Assembly: GCA_036346355.1 (NCBI GenBank)
Contig: CM070569.1
Span: forward strand, 42,138,276 to 42,202,275
Reading direction: 5' to 3'
Source: Rhipidocladum racemiflorum
Lineage: Eukaryota; Streptophyta; Magnoliopsida; Poales; Poaceae
DNA: 64,000 nucleotides
Part shown: in pieces, positions 25,315-38,096 of the stretch
How positions within the stretch are numbered: position 1 is the stretch's first letter
Layout of the letters: every line of letters begins with the position of its first letter
The notes under the pieces: model-generated
The model's input: the letters and a program-made list of their open reading frames with translations, nothing else
Database searches by the model: none
Told to the model about the DNA's origin: nothing
Made by a program: the position numbers and the translations under genes

Positions 25315-25504
25315 TCAATGCAGAATGGCAGGGCTACAGTAGGGCCCCTTGAGCCATCCATTCGCGATCGAACGGTAGGCAGCCTCTGTCAAGTGAATGC
25401 CGTCCCAGACCAGGTACTTCTCTGGGTCTCCGCAGGCGCTTGACCCCTGCATGCCACACCTCGCCTGGTTGTTGTAGTTGTAGGAGCCTTGCCTGCTGGC
25501 GCCG
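25315..25504 (-). pseudogene. GDSL gene 2, distal part of last exon (split by retrotransposon)
   Basis: This 190-nt open stretch ends in TGA (25315-25317) and encodes the C-terminus of a GDSL esterase/lipase. It carries QGSYNYNNQARCGM and then the block V motif WDGIHLTEAAY, which provides the catalytic Asp and His. It has no start and begins exactly at the end of the LTR retrotransposon at 25505. Joined to 38097-38124 it gives an uninterrupted frame (KVC then CGASRQG), and the exon then totals 218 nt, so it belongs to the GDSL gene whose exons 1-4 lie at 39531-42129. Exon 4 of that gene ends in the phase this exon needs. Confidence 0.93.
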
Positions 25505-28500
25505 TGTAACACCTCAAAATTTTGCTTTTCTTAAATTCATGTGTGATTTGGCACTTTGGTGAATTTTTGGAATTTTCTGGAATTTATTTGGATTTATTTG
25601 GAATTTATTTGAATTTATTCCATTTTGAAATAATTAAAGAATTAAACTTTGCAAATAAAATTTTGTTGGAAATATTTTATTTGAGCCCAAAATGAACCAA
25701 AGTATTTTCCAGAATTTTTCCGAATTTTTCTCGAGTCTTTTGCTATTTTTAATGAATTAAATGAATTACTGGGAATTATTTTAATTATTAAATCGCTGGA
25801 AAATGCGAGTGGGTTTGTACTATTCATCCGACCGAGCCCGAGTCAGACTCGAGTTCAAGTCCGACCGAGCCACGTGACTCGGCCGAACCAACTCCAAAAC
25901 CTAATCGATCCCAACCGTTGGATCAAGATCCAACGGTCGATTTCCGTCATCGCTTTGGTCGAATCCGGCCGGATCCGATCCTTAGCGCATCGTGGCCGTT
26001 GATCGTGCCACGTGGGCGGCTGTCCGTCGTCGTCTCCGCCGAGTCCAAGCCGGACTCGCCGCCGCGCCCGCGCCGTGGAGAACTAGGTTTCCGTCTCGCA
26101 CGAACGCCGAGGCTATTTAAAGCCAGTCACGCCCGAGGTTGCCCTCTTCCAGGCGCACCGTGTTCCCGAGCCGCCGCCTCGCCGAAAGCCGCCGTTTGCC
26201 GTCTGACGAGCTCGCCGGAGTTAGAATCTGTTCGCCGCGGTTAAAGCCGATTCCGCCGCCGTCCGGCTCCTCCGCCACGAGCACGATCTAGGACCCCAGT
26301 GACGAGACGCACCCAAAGAGACCTTTCATCTCGCCGGAGCGCCTTAACGCCGAGACCGTGGTCATCGTCTTCATCTCCGGCCAAGCTAGCGCCGCTGGTG
26401 AAGCCATCGCCGACCCGAAGCTCCACCAACCGTCCGATCAAGATCCAAGGGCTCAGATCGCGCCACGTCACCCTCGATGAGTTCCGTTGAAAATCCTAGA
26501 TCTAATCTCAACCGGTTGGATCTAGATCCAACGGCAGGTCGTGCCACGTGGCGGAAGCGCACTAGGCTGGGTGGATGCGGGCCAGTTAGATCAAGATCCA
26601 ACGGCCCAGATCAACCGTGCGCCCCAAGCACTTGAGGCCCAAATCAATCCTAGCCGTCGGTTTTCAAACCAACGGCTACGATCGTGCCACGTGTCCAGGG
26701 AGCGAACCGTCGCGCCACGCGGGCGCAGGTCATCGACACGCGGCCCGCGTGTCGGCCGATCGCGACCGCGGACGCCACCCATGACGCCATCGGAGGGACC
26801 CACTGTCGACCGCGTGGCCGAGCCCCACCGACGTCGGGCCGATGACGCTACCCGGCGGGACCCACCGCCGGGCTCACGTGAGCCGTGGGCCGGTCCACGG
26901 TGAGACCCGAGCCGAGCGTGGACCGAGTCCATGGACCGGTGACGTCGACCAACCAATCAGAGGCTGCCACGTGTCCAGCCGACGCAATAATTAATTTCCG
27001 AAAAGAAAATGATTTATTAATTCGAAATAATGATTTGATTTTGTTTCAAACTTCAAACGCTTATAACTTTTGCGTTTCAACTCCGATTTGAGTGATTCAA
27101 ATTTCTAAATTTGTATAAAATTGAGATCTACCTAAATATGAATTTTATTTAATTTTTGGACTAAAGTTTTTCTCTGCAAAATTATTTAATTGATTATTTA
27201 AACTTTAAATAATCATAACTTTTGCGTCTTAACTCCAAATTTGACGATTCCAGTTTCTAAAAACTCATAAAATTATGTTCTCTCTGTTTATGGATTTTAT
27301 TTGGATGTTTGGACACTTTTTGCCTATTGTTTATTCGTGTATTTGCTATTTGCACGCTTTACGAGTAGACGTTGAAGTCTTAGGAAGGATTCGAAGGAGA
27401 AGTATTAACTCAGGATCCAACTCAAGACCAAGAACAAGTACTTTTTGAAGGCAAGTTGTGCTTTGACCATGTTGATCCTATTTCGAAATCTATTTTGATT
27501 TAAACTATTGCATGCTAGTTCAATTAGAAAAATACTTTATTTGAATATGGGGGTTAGATAAATACCAATTTGCTGTATGACACCTTGATTACTTAAGTAT
27601 GTGCCATGACCCCTTTGTCACCCTAGTTGTGGATTACTAGTTGGACATTATTAGATTGCCAACATGGGTTTTAGACCGTTGTAGTGAACTGCTTAGACCT
27701 GCTACGTGCTCATGACATGATTTTGGACAATCAAATGCTAATATTGACTTAATGATATATTGAACCTGTTTTGGAAAGGTATCATGTGATGTTGATGGCA
27801 CGTGGTGCATGGTAATCAACTGGGGTTTGATAAACGATTTCGGCCAGGGGCATGTGGCAAGAGTAATCAGGTGGGCCGATTGTGGCATTGGGGATGTTGA
27901 TTTGGTTCTTGGGTAGTCTTGCCCTGGTCACCCTAAGGACTTAACCTTGCAAGCCTTTGAACTGGGTCTAACGTGCAACCACATGTCTCGTAATGGGACG
28001 GACCTAGTTGACTAAGTTGCTAATAACGCACTGTGGGACCTCGGGAGGTCAACTACACCCTTTGTGTAAGTTGTGCGGGGAGCGCATCGGGTGAGGCCAG
28101 TACCCATCTAACGGTTGATTGGCCTAGACTTCGCCTTAGCTAAGGGAAGGGTTAGTGTGCAATAACCGGAGGACCACTTGTATGGTTAGAAGTTTCCGAA
28201 AGACTTTGTTACGGAACTCGCCTTTGTGGTGTTTGTTTGTATCTTGGGGGTAAAGTGCATAACCTCTGCAGAGTGTAGAATCTATTCGAATAGCCGTGTC
28301 CGCGGTATTGGACATCGCTCGGGAATTACAGTCAAGGGTTAGATTTTCTCAAAAATAACTTGGTTTGAAAAGTTGGGTTGGATTAATAATGATGTTGATG
28401 GAAATGTGGTTTAGGATGGGAAGATGGTTGTTAAACTTCTTGAAAAGTTATTTATGCTTTACTTGTTTCTCTGCTTTCGAATCTACTTATATTACTTGTC

Positions 28501-28979
28501 AAATGTCATTTCTTTGCAAATATACCTTGAGCTATTCCTTTGTACCAAGCCATGCATATAGTATATTAGCTTTGCATTACATGCATGACTTCTTCGAGTA
28601 CCAAGTACTCACCCTTGCCACCCTACAACACCAGTTGAAGCGGAGAATACACCAGCTTTGGAGGAGGAGCTCCAAGGATCCGTCTACTTAGGAAGCGAGC
28701 CCGATCGGTTACTGTGGTATCTTGGATGGCGCCACGATGTTACCTTCTTTGATTTTCATTTGCTACTATTTCTCTCTTAATAAGTTTCACTGTGAGGCGT
28801 ATATTGTAACTTGACCATAAGGTCGAGTAACTTGATTAGTTATTTAAATAAAGTACTTTGATAGTATCGAATGGTATGATTGTGATATTTACCGATGTTA
28901 AGACTGTGTGCACTAAGCGCGTTCTGGACTAGTGCTTTGAATACACAGAGGGTCGGATTTGCAAATTCGGGTCCCGGCA
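25505..28979 (+). repeat. 5' LTR of the chromovirus
   Basis: It starts TGTAACACC and ends GGGTCCCGGCA (TG...CA). A promoter-like ggctatttaaagcc lies at about 26110. The first half holds a GC-rich block (about 25980-26960), the second half is AT-rich. It is very similar over its whole length to 34658-38096. Confidence 0.95.
26110..26121 (+). promoter_or_regulatory. Putative TATA box in the 5' LTR
   Basis: The motif ggctatttaaag is repeated at the same place in the 3' LTR (near 35220). Its position after the U3-like part is where an LTR promoter is expected. Confidence 0.55.
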
Positions 28980-28983
28980 GAGG

Positions 28984-28995
28984 TGGTATCGAGCC
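28984..28995 (+). other. Primer-binding site, tRNA-Met type
   Basis: The sequence TGGTATCGAGCC begins four bases after the 5' LTR. It equals the usual initiator-Met primer site TGGTATCAGAGCC with one base missing. Confidence 0.8.
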
Positions 28996-29195
28996 AGGTT
29001 ATTTGTAGGCTCAACCCTAGCTAGAATGGTCGTAGTGAGGATAAAACCTATTTTCTAAAAGCTAAAAATTTGTCAAGACAAGAAATGACATCTCGACTTA
29101 TCCCCTTCTCTCTTTTCTTGTCTCTTGCTGAAATTTTTTCTTACCTTGTCACAATTTAAAAATTTCGAGTTCTTACGTAAGCACTCTTGTGACAG

Positions 29196-29914
29196 ATGGA
29201 GGAAGAGTTCAACTACGTTGATCTGGGAGTTGGTCACGCTGCGGAACTTTGGCACATGCTACAAACTCTCGGAGATTTTGAGAAGCCCCAATACCAAGTA
29301 GAAGTGATCAGACAAGCGGGATTGATCAAGGCTTGTGACGTAAAGATTGAGGTACCTGCTAGGAAGAAGGGCCCAGGCAATCGCCCGATACACTGCACTG
29401 CCAGGAGGTCTACAATGCAGATGGGTATCCAAGAAGTATCACGACGAGCAATGCGGCACATTACCCGTATCTACGCCAGAGAGTTGGAGAGCACGGTGTT
29501 CCGTTATCACCCGCGCAGCAATAACCTTCTTGACCCGAAGGCGATTCAGGATGAGGATGCCATGGTTACACAGTTGGCACGATTTGTTGTCGCCCAGGAG
29601 GGTGTACTAGATGATACAAGCAAGGAGCTACAGAAGGCCCGCAAGGAGATCACGACGGAGAAGAACAGATGGCGGGAAGCTCAAGAGTATGTGTCACACC
29701 TTCTGCGAAGGATTGACGAGTTGGAGATGACTTTGTACGGACCAGAGCCAGAGCGAAGATCGAGCTACACGAGCCAGATCCGGAGGAGTCAGATCCCGAT
29801 GAGGACACTGCTTCTTCGACTACCACAGATGACACAGTTGCCGGACATGGCAATCGTTTCGCGCCTATGCCGCAGCACCCGTACCCAGGCCGTGGAGGTT
29901 TTCTCGACGAGTGA
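29196..29914 (+). CDS. Extra chromovirus ORF upstream of gag, coiled-coil protein
   Basis: An ORF starts at 29196 between the primer site and gag and is separate from gag. I do not recognise its family. Residues 1-110 look globular and basic in the middle (VPARKKGPGNRP). Residues about 120-181 are heptad-like and charged and should form a coiled coil (KELQKARKEITTEKNRWREA). After about residue 186 the acidic reading EESDPDEDTASSTTTDDT continues in a different frame to a TGA at 29912-29914, so a one-base slip lies near 29750-29770. Without the shift the first frame runs on to 29963. Additional ORFs of unknown role are known in several plant LTR-retrotransposon groups; a role in particle assembly or RNA binding would be a guess. 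Confidence 0.6.
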
Positions 29915-30190
29915 GCGTAGGTTCTATAGTGAGACTCCTTCACCGAGTCGCGTCATAGAATAAAGAGTCACCCTTTAGGCGTTAGACTCCAATGTGAGTT
30001 CGATTTGGATTTTCTTTGTTTGCTGAGTGTGCAGTATGTGTTGCAAGGCCCTTAGGCATTGTAAGCAACCATACCAAGTTATTAATAATAAAGTTGGACC
30101 TTAACGTTACACCTTTCGCCCCGCATAAGTTCCATATTACTTGTCTATTCTTGTTTCCCTCTCATCTCTAAACCTAGAGCAAATCGACAG

Positions 30191-33100
30191 ATGGTGAACA
30201 CCCGTGGAAACTTTGGAAGCAATGGAAGTGGTTCTCACCCAGTGAAAACCCCAATGAGGGAGCACCGACCGCCATGGATGTGCAGAATTTCGAGCATTTC
30301 TCGCTGCCTGCACTCAGTTGATGCATGCTATGATGCAACAAATGCAACACGTCATTCAGATCCACTTTGCTAATCAAGTTAATCGGGGACCACGCCAGAA
30401 TACAAGACTGCCGAGTTCATGAGGACTCACCCACCCACTTTCTATGGGAATGCCAATCCATTGGAGGCCGATGATTGGTTAAGGTCAATTGAGAGGAAGC
30501 TACACATAGCTCAATGCATAGGAAATGAGAAGGTGCTCTACGCTTCTCATCAGTTGGAAGGAACATTGGCCGAATGGTGGGAGAATTTACGTGCCACGCA
30601 AGAGAACCCTCAAGATATCACTTGGGAAGAATTCACAATGCATTCCGACAAGTATCACGTGCACGAAGGAATCATGGACCTTAAGAAGGAGGAGTTGAGC
30701 ATCAAGCAAGGTAATCGGCCCGGTGGCCGACTACGAACAAGTTCACACAGCTAGCACGCTACGCACTTGAGGATGTAGCGACAGATAAAGCCAGACAGTC
30801 TCGTTTTATGAAGGGACTTAACTCAGGATTGCAAGTAGGATTGATCACCCACACCTTTCCAGATTTCCAAGAGTTGGTGAATAAGGCACTTATTCTTGAG
30901 GACAAGCGCAAGGAACCGGATGAGAACAGAAGCGCAGGATGCAACAAAGAAGGATCACGCCAGGAACGCAGCGGCGTCGAGAGTTGCACCAAATCAATTC
31001 TTGATTCCAGCCACAAATGCAACAAGGACACCGTCACGGCACCAAGACACATCAATCGAACTACGGACCCACTTCGCTAGAAACACTACTCGAGCAATCG
31101 GCAGAAGGAACAGTGAGACGCCGCTACAATCGCAACGAGCCAGGACACTTTGCCAACAGTTGTCCAAAGAAGACGGCAGGAGTGACCCTAGTTCGCTTCA
31201 ATCTAGGAACCACCCCAGCTAGGACCCCAAAGATCAGAGCCACACCCAGGCGTGGTGAGAGGCCGAGTCAACCATGTCACCGCAGATGCACTGCAGAATG
31301 CTACGGACGTCGTCAGGGTAAGTTACTTGTTAACTCAAGACTGCACAATGCTTTGTTTGACTCTGGAGCTTCGCATTCGCTTGTTTCGCAAGGCTTTGCT
31401 ACTAGAAATGATTTGAGGATTGCAAGACTTAGATGCATGCTTTTAGTTCAAACCCCTGGTTCCGAACTCCGAACGAAAGTAGGATGTTCCGGGTGAGAAT
31501 ACTAATAGATGGAATAGAGTTCCTAGCAAACCTTAAAATTTTGGAGACCCAGACCTTAGACGTTATTTTGGGAATGGATTGGTTATCCAAGCACAAGGCC
31601 GTATTGGATTGTGGACGAAGGACTATCTCAGTTGAGAGCCCTTGTGGAAAGAAAGTGGAATTTCAAGCTACTGCCGTTAGAGATGGACAGTTGATGGTTA
31701 ACGGTACCAAGACAATCAGCATAGAGGATGTCTCCGTAGTGAATGAGTACCCAGATGTTTTTCCTGAAGATCTACCTGGTATGCCGCTAGACAGGGACAT
31801 AGAGTTTGTGATAGAGCTTGTACAGTACAAAGACCGATAGCAAAGAGACCCTATCGGATGTCCACCGAGGAGTTGGTTGAGATGAAGAAACAGCTAGAAG
31901 AGTTAATGGAGAAAGGATTTATCGACCGAGTTCGTCGCCGTGGGGAGCACCGCTTTGTTTGTCAAGAAAAAGGACGGGAGTTTCAGGATGTGCATTGACT
32001 ACCGTGCACTCAATGAAGTCACCGTGAAGAATAAGTATCCGCTACCCAGGATTGATGATTTGTTTGATCACCGAGAGGAGCCGGAGTTTTCTCCAAGATT
32101 GATCCGAGATCGGGATACCATCGATTGAAGATCCGATCGTAAGATATCGAAGATCGCATTCTCGTCAAGATATGGACATTACGAGTTCTGATTATGTCTT
32201 TTGGCCTTGACGAATGCGCCAAAGATATTTCATGAATATGATGAATAAGGTGTTCATGGAATACTTGGACAAGTTTGTCGTCGTGTTCATAGATGATATT
32301 CTAATCTACTTCAAAGCGGAGGATGAACATCTTAGGACACTTAAGGCGAGTTTTGGAAAAGCCGAGGAACGACAACTCTTCGCCAAGTTCGGTAAGTGTG
32401 ATTTTTGGAAGGATAAGGTAGAATTCCTCGGACATGTAATGACCGCATGAAGGAGTCGCCGTAGACCCAAGCAAAGTAGAAGCTGTGTTACATTGGGAGC
32501 GTAGAAGACTGTGACCAGATTCGAGTTTCCTTGGAATGGCGAGGATACTACTACCATTGTTTCATCGAAGGCTTCTCGACAATTGCGAAACCTCTTACGC
32601 AATTGCTGAAGAAGGAAAAGAAGTTTGCATGGACGCCAGAATGTGAGAAAGGATTTCAGGAGCTGAAGAAGCGATTGACATCAGCGCCGGTGTTAGTTCT
32701 ACCGGATGTTAATCAAAGCTTTGATATTTATTGTGACGCATCGCGCCAAGGACTTGGATGTGTCTTGTCTGACGAGAATGAAAAGGTCGTCGCTTATGCA
32801 TCAAGGCAGTTGAGGCCGCATGAGGAAAATTATCCGACACATGACCTAGAGTTAGCTGCCGTAGTGCATGCCTTGAAGATATGGCGTCACTATCTGATTG
32901 GAAACAGATGTGAAGTATATACGGATCATAAGAGCCTTAAGTACATATTCACCCAGTCGGATCTGAATATGAGGCAAAGGAGATGGTTAGAGTTGATCAA
33001 GGATTACAATGTTGGAATCCATTACCATCCCGGGAAGGCCAACGTAGTAGCCGATGCTCTGAGTCGGAAAAGCCATACCGTGAGTACGATGCTAGCCACA

Positions 33101-34645
33101 AGTCAGGATGAGTTATGTGAGGATTTTCTAAAATGAAGATTGAGGTGGTACCTAGCGGATTCTTGGCCGCATTAGAAGTAAAGCCTACTCTAGAGGACCA
33201 GATCCGAGAAGGGCAGAAGGATGATGACAAGATCCGCAGGATTAAGTCCATCAAGGAGGAAGGCAAGGCAGAGGACTTCAAGTTGGATGGGCAAGGCACG
33301 TTGTGGATGAAGGATCGCATTTGTGTGCCTAACAAGAAGGAGTTAAAGCAACTGATTTTGGAAGAAGCCCATGACTCCAAGTACTCAATTCATCCTGGAA
33401 GCGCCAAGATGTATCAGGATCTGAAGGAGAGATTCTGGTGGCCGAGTATGAAACGTGAAGTTGCTGAGCATGTTGCATTGTGCGACATATGCCAGAGTCA
33501 AGGCAATGCATCGAGACCAGCAGGATTGCTACAACCGCTGAAAATACGAGTGGAAGTGGGAGGAAATCGGAATGGATTTCATTACCGGTTTGCCTAAAAC
33601 TCAAGGAGGTTATGACTCCATATGGGTTATAGTGGATCGCTTGACTAAAGTAGCCCATTTTATCCCCGTGAAGACCACTTACTCGGGAGATAAGTTGGCA
33701 GAGTTGTACATGATCAGGATCGTCTGTTTGCACGGAGTGCCAAAGAGGATTGTATCGATGAAGGTACCCAATTTACCTCAAGGTTTTGGAATAAGTTGCA
33801 TGAAGCCATGGGAACCCGTTTGAACTTCAAGATCTGACTTATCATCCGCATGACGGATGGACATCGAAAGAGTCAACCAGATTCGGAGGATATGTTAAGA
33901 GCTTGTGCATTGGCTTATGCTACCTCTTGGGATAAGAGGTTGCCGTATGCCGAGTTCGATTACAACAATAGTTATCAGGCTAGTTCTGAGATGTCACCTT
34001 TTGAGGCCTTTGTATGGTCGACCTGTCGGACGCCATTGAATTGGAATGAGACCGTGGCGCGCCGTGTCTTCGGGCCTGATATTCTTCAAAAATTTGAAGA
34101 AGCGGATCGCCATGATTAGGAAAGGTTAAAGATAGCCCAATCACGACAAAAGAGTTATCTTGACAACCGTCGCCGAGACTTGAGTTTTGAATCGAAGACT
34201 TTGTATACCTCAGAGTTACGCCTCTCGGGGGAGTTAAGAGGTTCCATGCCAAAGGGAAACTTCGCACCCGTTATGTTGGACCATTTAAGATTTTGAGCCG
34301 CAGAGGCGAAGTTGCTTATCACCGAGTTGCCGCGATCGTTAGCAGGAGTGCATGACGTATTCCATGTGTCCCGATTGAAGAAGTGTCTCCGAGTTCCCGA
34401 GAAATGCATACACCGCTAGAGTTAATTGAGTTGCAAGAGGATTTGACTTATAAGGAGCATCCGTGAGGATTCTGGACACAATGGATCGAGAAACTAGAAA
34501 CAAGTCAACCCGTTTCAGTAGAGTTCAAGTGGAGCAACCATGCAGAGAGCGAAGCGACTTTGGGAGTCACGAAGAGGATTTGAAGAAAGAGTTTCCAAAC
34601 CTATTCAGTAGTGAGCCCCGAATCTCTGGGACGAGATTCTATTAA
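30191..34645 (+). pseudogene. Chromovirus gag-pol remnant
   Basis: Gag starts near 30191 (MVNTRGNFGSNGSG), with the capsid block TFYGNANPLEADDWLRSIER near 30440 and a damaged CCHC knuckle (GHFANSCPKK) near 31145. The protease has FDSGASHSLVSQGF near 31360. Reverse transcriptase pieces are FRMCIDYRALNEVTVKNKYP at 31980-32060 and the catalytic FIDDILIYF near 32290. RNase H spans about 32710-33080 (DASRQGLGCVLS, HDLELAAVVHAL, TDHKSLKYIF). Integrase has the zinc-binding part near 33390-33500 (CDICQS) and the core at 33570-34090. A chromodomain-like tail lies at about 34390-34610. Many single-base shifts and stops interrupt the frame, including TAG at 31838-31840. Confidence 0.9.
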
Positions 34646-34657
34646 GGGGGGGAGGTT
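34642..34657 (+). other. Polypurine tract of the chromovirus
   Basis: The run aagggggggaggt directly precedes the 3' LTR start TGTAACACC. Confidence 0.8.
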
Positions 34658-37600
34658 TGTAACACCCCAAAATTTTGCTTTTCTTAAATTCATGTGTGAT
34701 TTGGCACTTTGGTGAATTTTTGGAATTTTCTGGAATTTATTTGGATTTATTTGGAATTTATTTGAATTTATTCCATTTTGAAATAATTAAAGAATTAAAC
34801 TTTGCAAATAAAATTTTGTTGGAAATATTTTATTTGAGCCCAAAATGAACCAAAGTATTTTCCAGAATTTTTCTGGAATTTTTCTGAGTCTTTTGCTATT
34901 TTTAATGAATTAAATGAATTACTGGGAATTATTTTAATTATTAAATCGCTGGAAAATGCGAGTGGGTTTGTACTATTCATCCGACCGAGCCCGAGTCAGA
35001 CTCGAGTTCAAGTCCGACCCGAGCCACGTGACTCGACCGAACCAACTCCAAAACCTAATCGATCCCAACCGTTGGTCCGATCCCGCGCGCGCATCGTGGC
35101 CGTTGATCGTGCCACGTGGACGGCTGTCCGTCGTCGTCTCCGCCCGAGTCCGAGCCGGACTCCGCCGCCGCACCCGCCGCCGTGGAGAACTAGGTTTCCG
35201 TCTCGGGCACGAACGCCGAGGCTATTTAAAGCCCGGGTCACGCCCCGAGGTTGCCCTCTTCCGTGCGCACCCGTGTCCCCGAGCCATCTCGCCGGCCGCC
35301 GCTGCTTGTTCGCACGAGCTCGCCGGAGTTAGAATCTGTTCGCCGCGGTTAAAAGCCGATTCCGCCGCGCCGCCCTCCGCCGCCACCGAGCACAGATCTA
35401 GGACCCCAGTGACGAGACGCACCAAGAGACCTTTCATCTCGCCGGAGCGCGCTTTAACGCCGAGACCGTGGTCATCGTCTTCATCTCCGGCCAAGCTAAG
35501 CGCCGCCGTGAAGCCATCGCCGACCCGAAGCTCCACCAACCGTCCGATCAAGATCCAAGGGCTCAGATCGCGCCACGCCACCCTCGGTGAGTTCCCGTTG
35601 AAAATCCTAGATCTAATCTCAACCGTTAGATCTAGATCCAACGGCAGGTCGTGCCACGTGGCGGAATCGCACTAGGTTAGATTGGATGCGGACCGTTAGA
35701 TCAAGATCCAACGCCCAGATCAACCCGCGTGCGCCCCAAGCACTTGAGGCCCAAATCAATCCTAGCCGTCGGTTTTCAAACCAACGGCTACGATCGTGCC
35801 ACGTGTCCAGTGAGCCGAACTGCCGCGCCACGCGGCGCAGGCGTGGGTCACTGACACGCGGGGCCCGCGTGTCAGCGACCGCACCGTGACGTCACCCATG
35901 ACGTCATCGGAGGGACCCACCTGTCAGCACCGTGGGCTGAGCCCCGCTGACGTCAGCGATGACGTCACCCGAGGGGGACCCACCTGTCAGTCTCACGTGA
36001 GCCGTGGACCGGGTCCACGGTAGACCCGAGCCGAGCGTGGACCGAGTCCATGGACCGACCGACGCCGACCAACCAATCAGAGGCTGCCACGTGTCCAGGC
36101 TGACGCAATAATTAATTTCCGAAAAAGAAAATGATTTATTAATTCGAAATAATGATTTCAGATTTTGTTTCAAACTTCAAACGCTTATAACTTTTGCGTT
36201 TCAACTCCGATTTGAGTGATTCAAATTTCTAAATTTGTATAAAATTGAGATCTACCTAAATATGAATTTTATTTAATTTTTGGACTAAAGTTTTTCTCTG
36301 CAAAATTATTTAATTGATTATTTAAACTTTAAATAATCATAACTTTTACGTCTTAACTCCAAATTTGACGATTCCAGTTTCTAAAAACTCATAAAATTAT
36401 GTTCTCTCTGTTTATGGATTTTATTTGGATGTTTGGACACTTTTTGCCTATTGTTTATTCGTGTATTTGCTATTTGCACGCTTTACGAGTAGACGTTGAA
36501 GTCTTGGGAAGGATTCGAAGGAGAAGTATTAACTCAGGATCCAACTCAAGACCAAGAACAAGTACTTTTTGAAGGCAAGTTGTGCTTTGACCATGTTGAT
36601 CCTATTTCGAAATCTATTTTGATTTAAACTATTGCATGCTAGTTCAATTAGAAAAATACTTTATTTGAATATGGGGGTTAGATAAATACCAATTTCTTTG
36701 TATGACACCTTGATTACTTAAGTATGTGCCATGACCCCTTTGTCACCCTAGTTGTGGATTACTAGTTGGACATTATTAGATTGCCAACATGGGTTTTAGA
36801 CCGTTGTAGTGAACTGCTTAGACCTGCTACGTGCTCATGACATGATTTTGGACAATCAAATGCTAATATTGACTTAATGATATATTGAACCTGTTTTGGA
36901 AAGGTATCATGTGATGTTGATGGCACGTGGTGCATGGTAATCAACTGGGGTTTGATAAACGATTTTCGGCCAGGGCATGTGGCAAGAGTAATCAGGTGGG
37001 CCAGTTGTGGCATTGGGGATGTTGATTTGGTTCTTGGGTAGTCTTGCCCTGGTCACCCTAAGGACTTAACCTTGCAAGCCTTTGAACTGGGTCTAACGTG
37101 CAACCACATGTCCGTAATGGGACGGACCTAGTTGACTAAGTTGCTAATAACGCACTGTGGGACCTCGGGAGGTCAACTACACCCTTTGTGTAAGTTATGC
37201 GGGGAGGCGTCTGGAAGTGAGGCCAGTACCCATCTAACGGTTGATTGGCCTAGACTTCGCCTTAGCTAAGGGAAGGGTTAGTGTGCAATAGCAGGGAGGA
37301 CCACTTGTATGGTTAGAAGTTTAGAAAGACTTTGTTACGGGAACTTCGCCTTTGTGGTGTTTGTTGTATCTTGTGGGTAAAGTGCATAACCTCTGCAGAG
37401 TGTAGAATCTATTCGAATAGCCGTGTCCGCGGTATTGGACATCGCCGAATTACAGTCAAGGGTTAGATTTTCTCAAAAATAACTTGGTTTGAAAAGTTGG
37501 GTTGGATTAATAATGATGTTGATGGAAATGTGGTTTAGGATGGGAAGATGGTTGTTAAACTTCTTGAAAAGTTATTTATGCTTTACTTGTTTCTACCGCT

Positions 37601-38096
37601 TTGAATCTACTTATATTACTTGTCAAATGTTTCATCGCAAATATACCTTGAGCTATTCCTTTGTACCAAGCCATGCATATAGTATATTAGCACACGTGCA
37701 TGCATGACTTCTTGAGTACCAAGTACTCACCCTTGCCACCCTACAACACCGGTTGAAGCGGAGAATACACCGGCTTTGGAGGAGGAGCTCCAAGGGGATC
37801 CGTCTACTTAGGAGCGAGCCCGATCGATTGCCTGTGGTATACTGGATGGCGCCACGATGTTACCTTCTTTGATTTTCCGCTGCTACTATTTCTCTCTTAA
37901 TAAGTTTCGCCCTGTGAGGCGTATATTGTAACTTGACCATAAGGTCGAGTAACCAGTTGGTTATTTAAATAAAGTACTTTGATAGTATCGAATGGTATGA
38001 TTGTGATATTTACCGATGTTAAGACTGTGTGCACTAGCGCGTTCCTGGACTAGTGCTGAATACACAGAGGGTCCGGATTTGCAAATTCGGGGTCCC
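34658..38096 (+). repeat. 3' LTR of the chromovirus
   Basis: 3439 bp as assembled, matching 25505-28979 almost base for base in AT-rich parts. Differences concentrate as small insertions and deletions in the GC-rich block (about 35080-36070). The last four bases GGCA are missing; the LTR stops at GGGGTCCC and runs straight into exon sequence cagcaaactt. Confidence 0.93.

Larger units (their letters stand above)
25505..38096 (+). mobile_element. Ty3/gypsy chromovirus LTR retrotransposon (Tekay/Retrosat-2-like)
   Basis: A 12.6 kb element with LTRs of about 3.45 kb at 25505-28979 and 34658-38096. It also has an initiator tRNA-Met-type primer site, an extra ORF, gag-pol remnants and a polypurine tract. 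The gene order RT-RNase H-integrase and a chromodomain-like C-terminus place it among Ty3/gypsy chromoviruses; LTRs this long are known for the Tekay/Del lineage. It sits inside the last exon of the GDSL gene, in the opposite orientation to it. The 3' border lacks nine bases, the terminal GGCA of the LTR plus a 5-bp duplication predicted as CGCCG. Confidence 0.95.

Noticed and set aside
25918..26956. Long open frames in the GC-rich half of the 5' LTR
   Set aside because: The same DNA in the 3' LTR has different frames and lengths, and the region is LTR promoter sequence.
29650..29943. Ser-rich minus-strand frame
   Set aside because: It is the antisense of the acidic tail of the extra chromovirus ORF.
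34956..35675. Frame of about 240 codons in the 3' LTR
   Set aside because: It is not kept in the 5' LTR and has Arg/Pro-rich composition.
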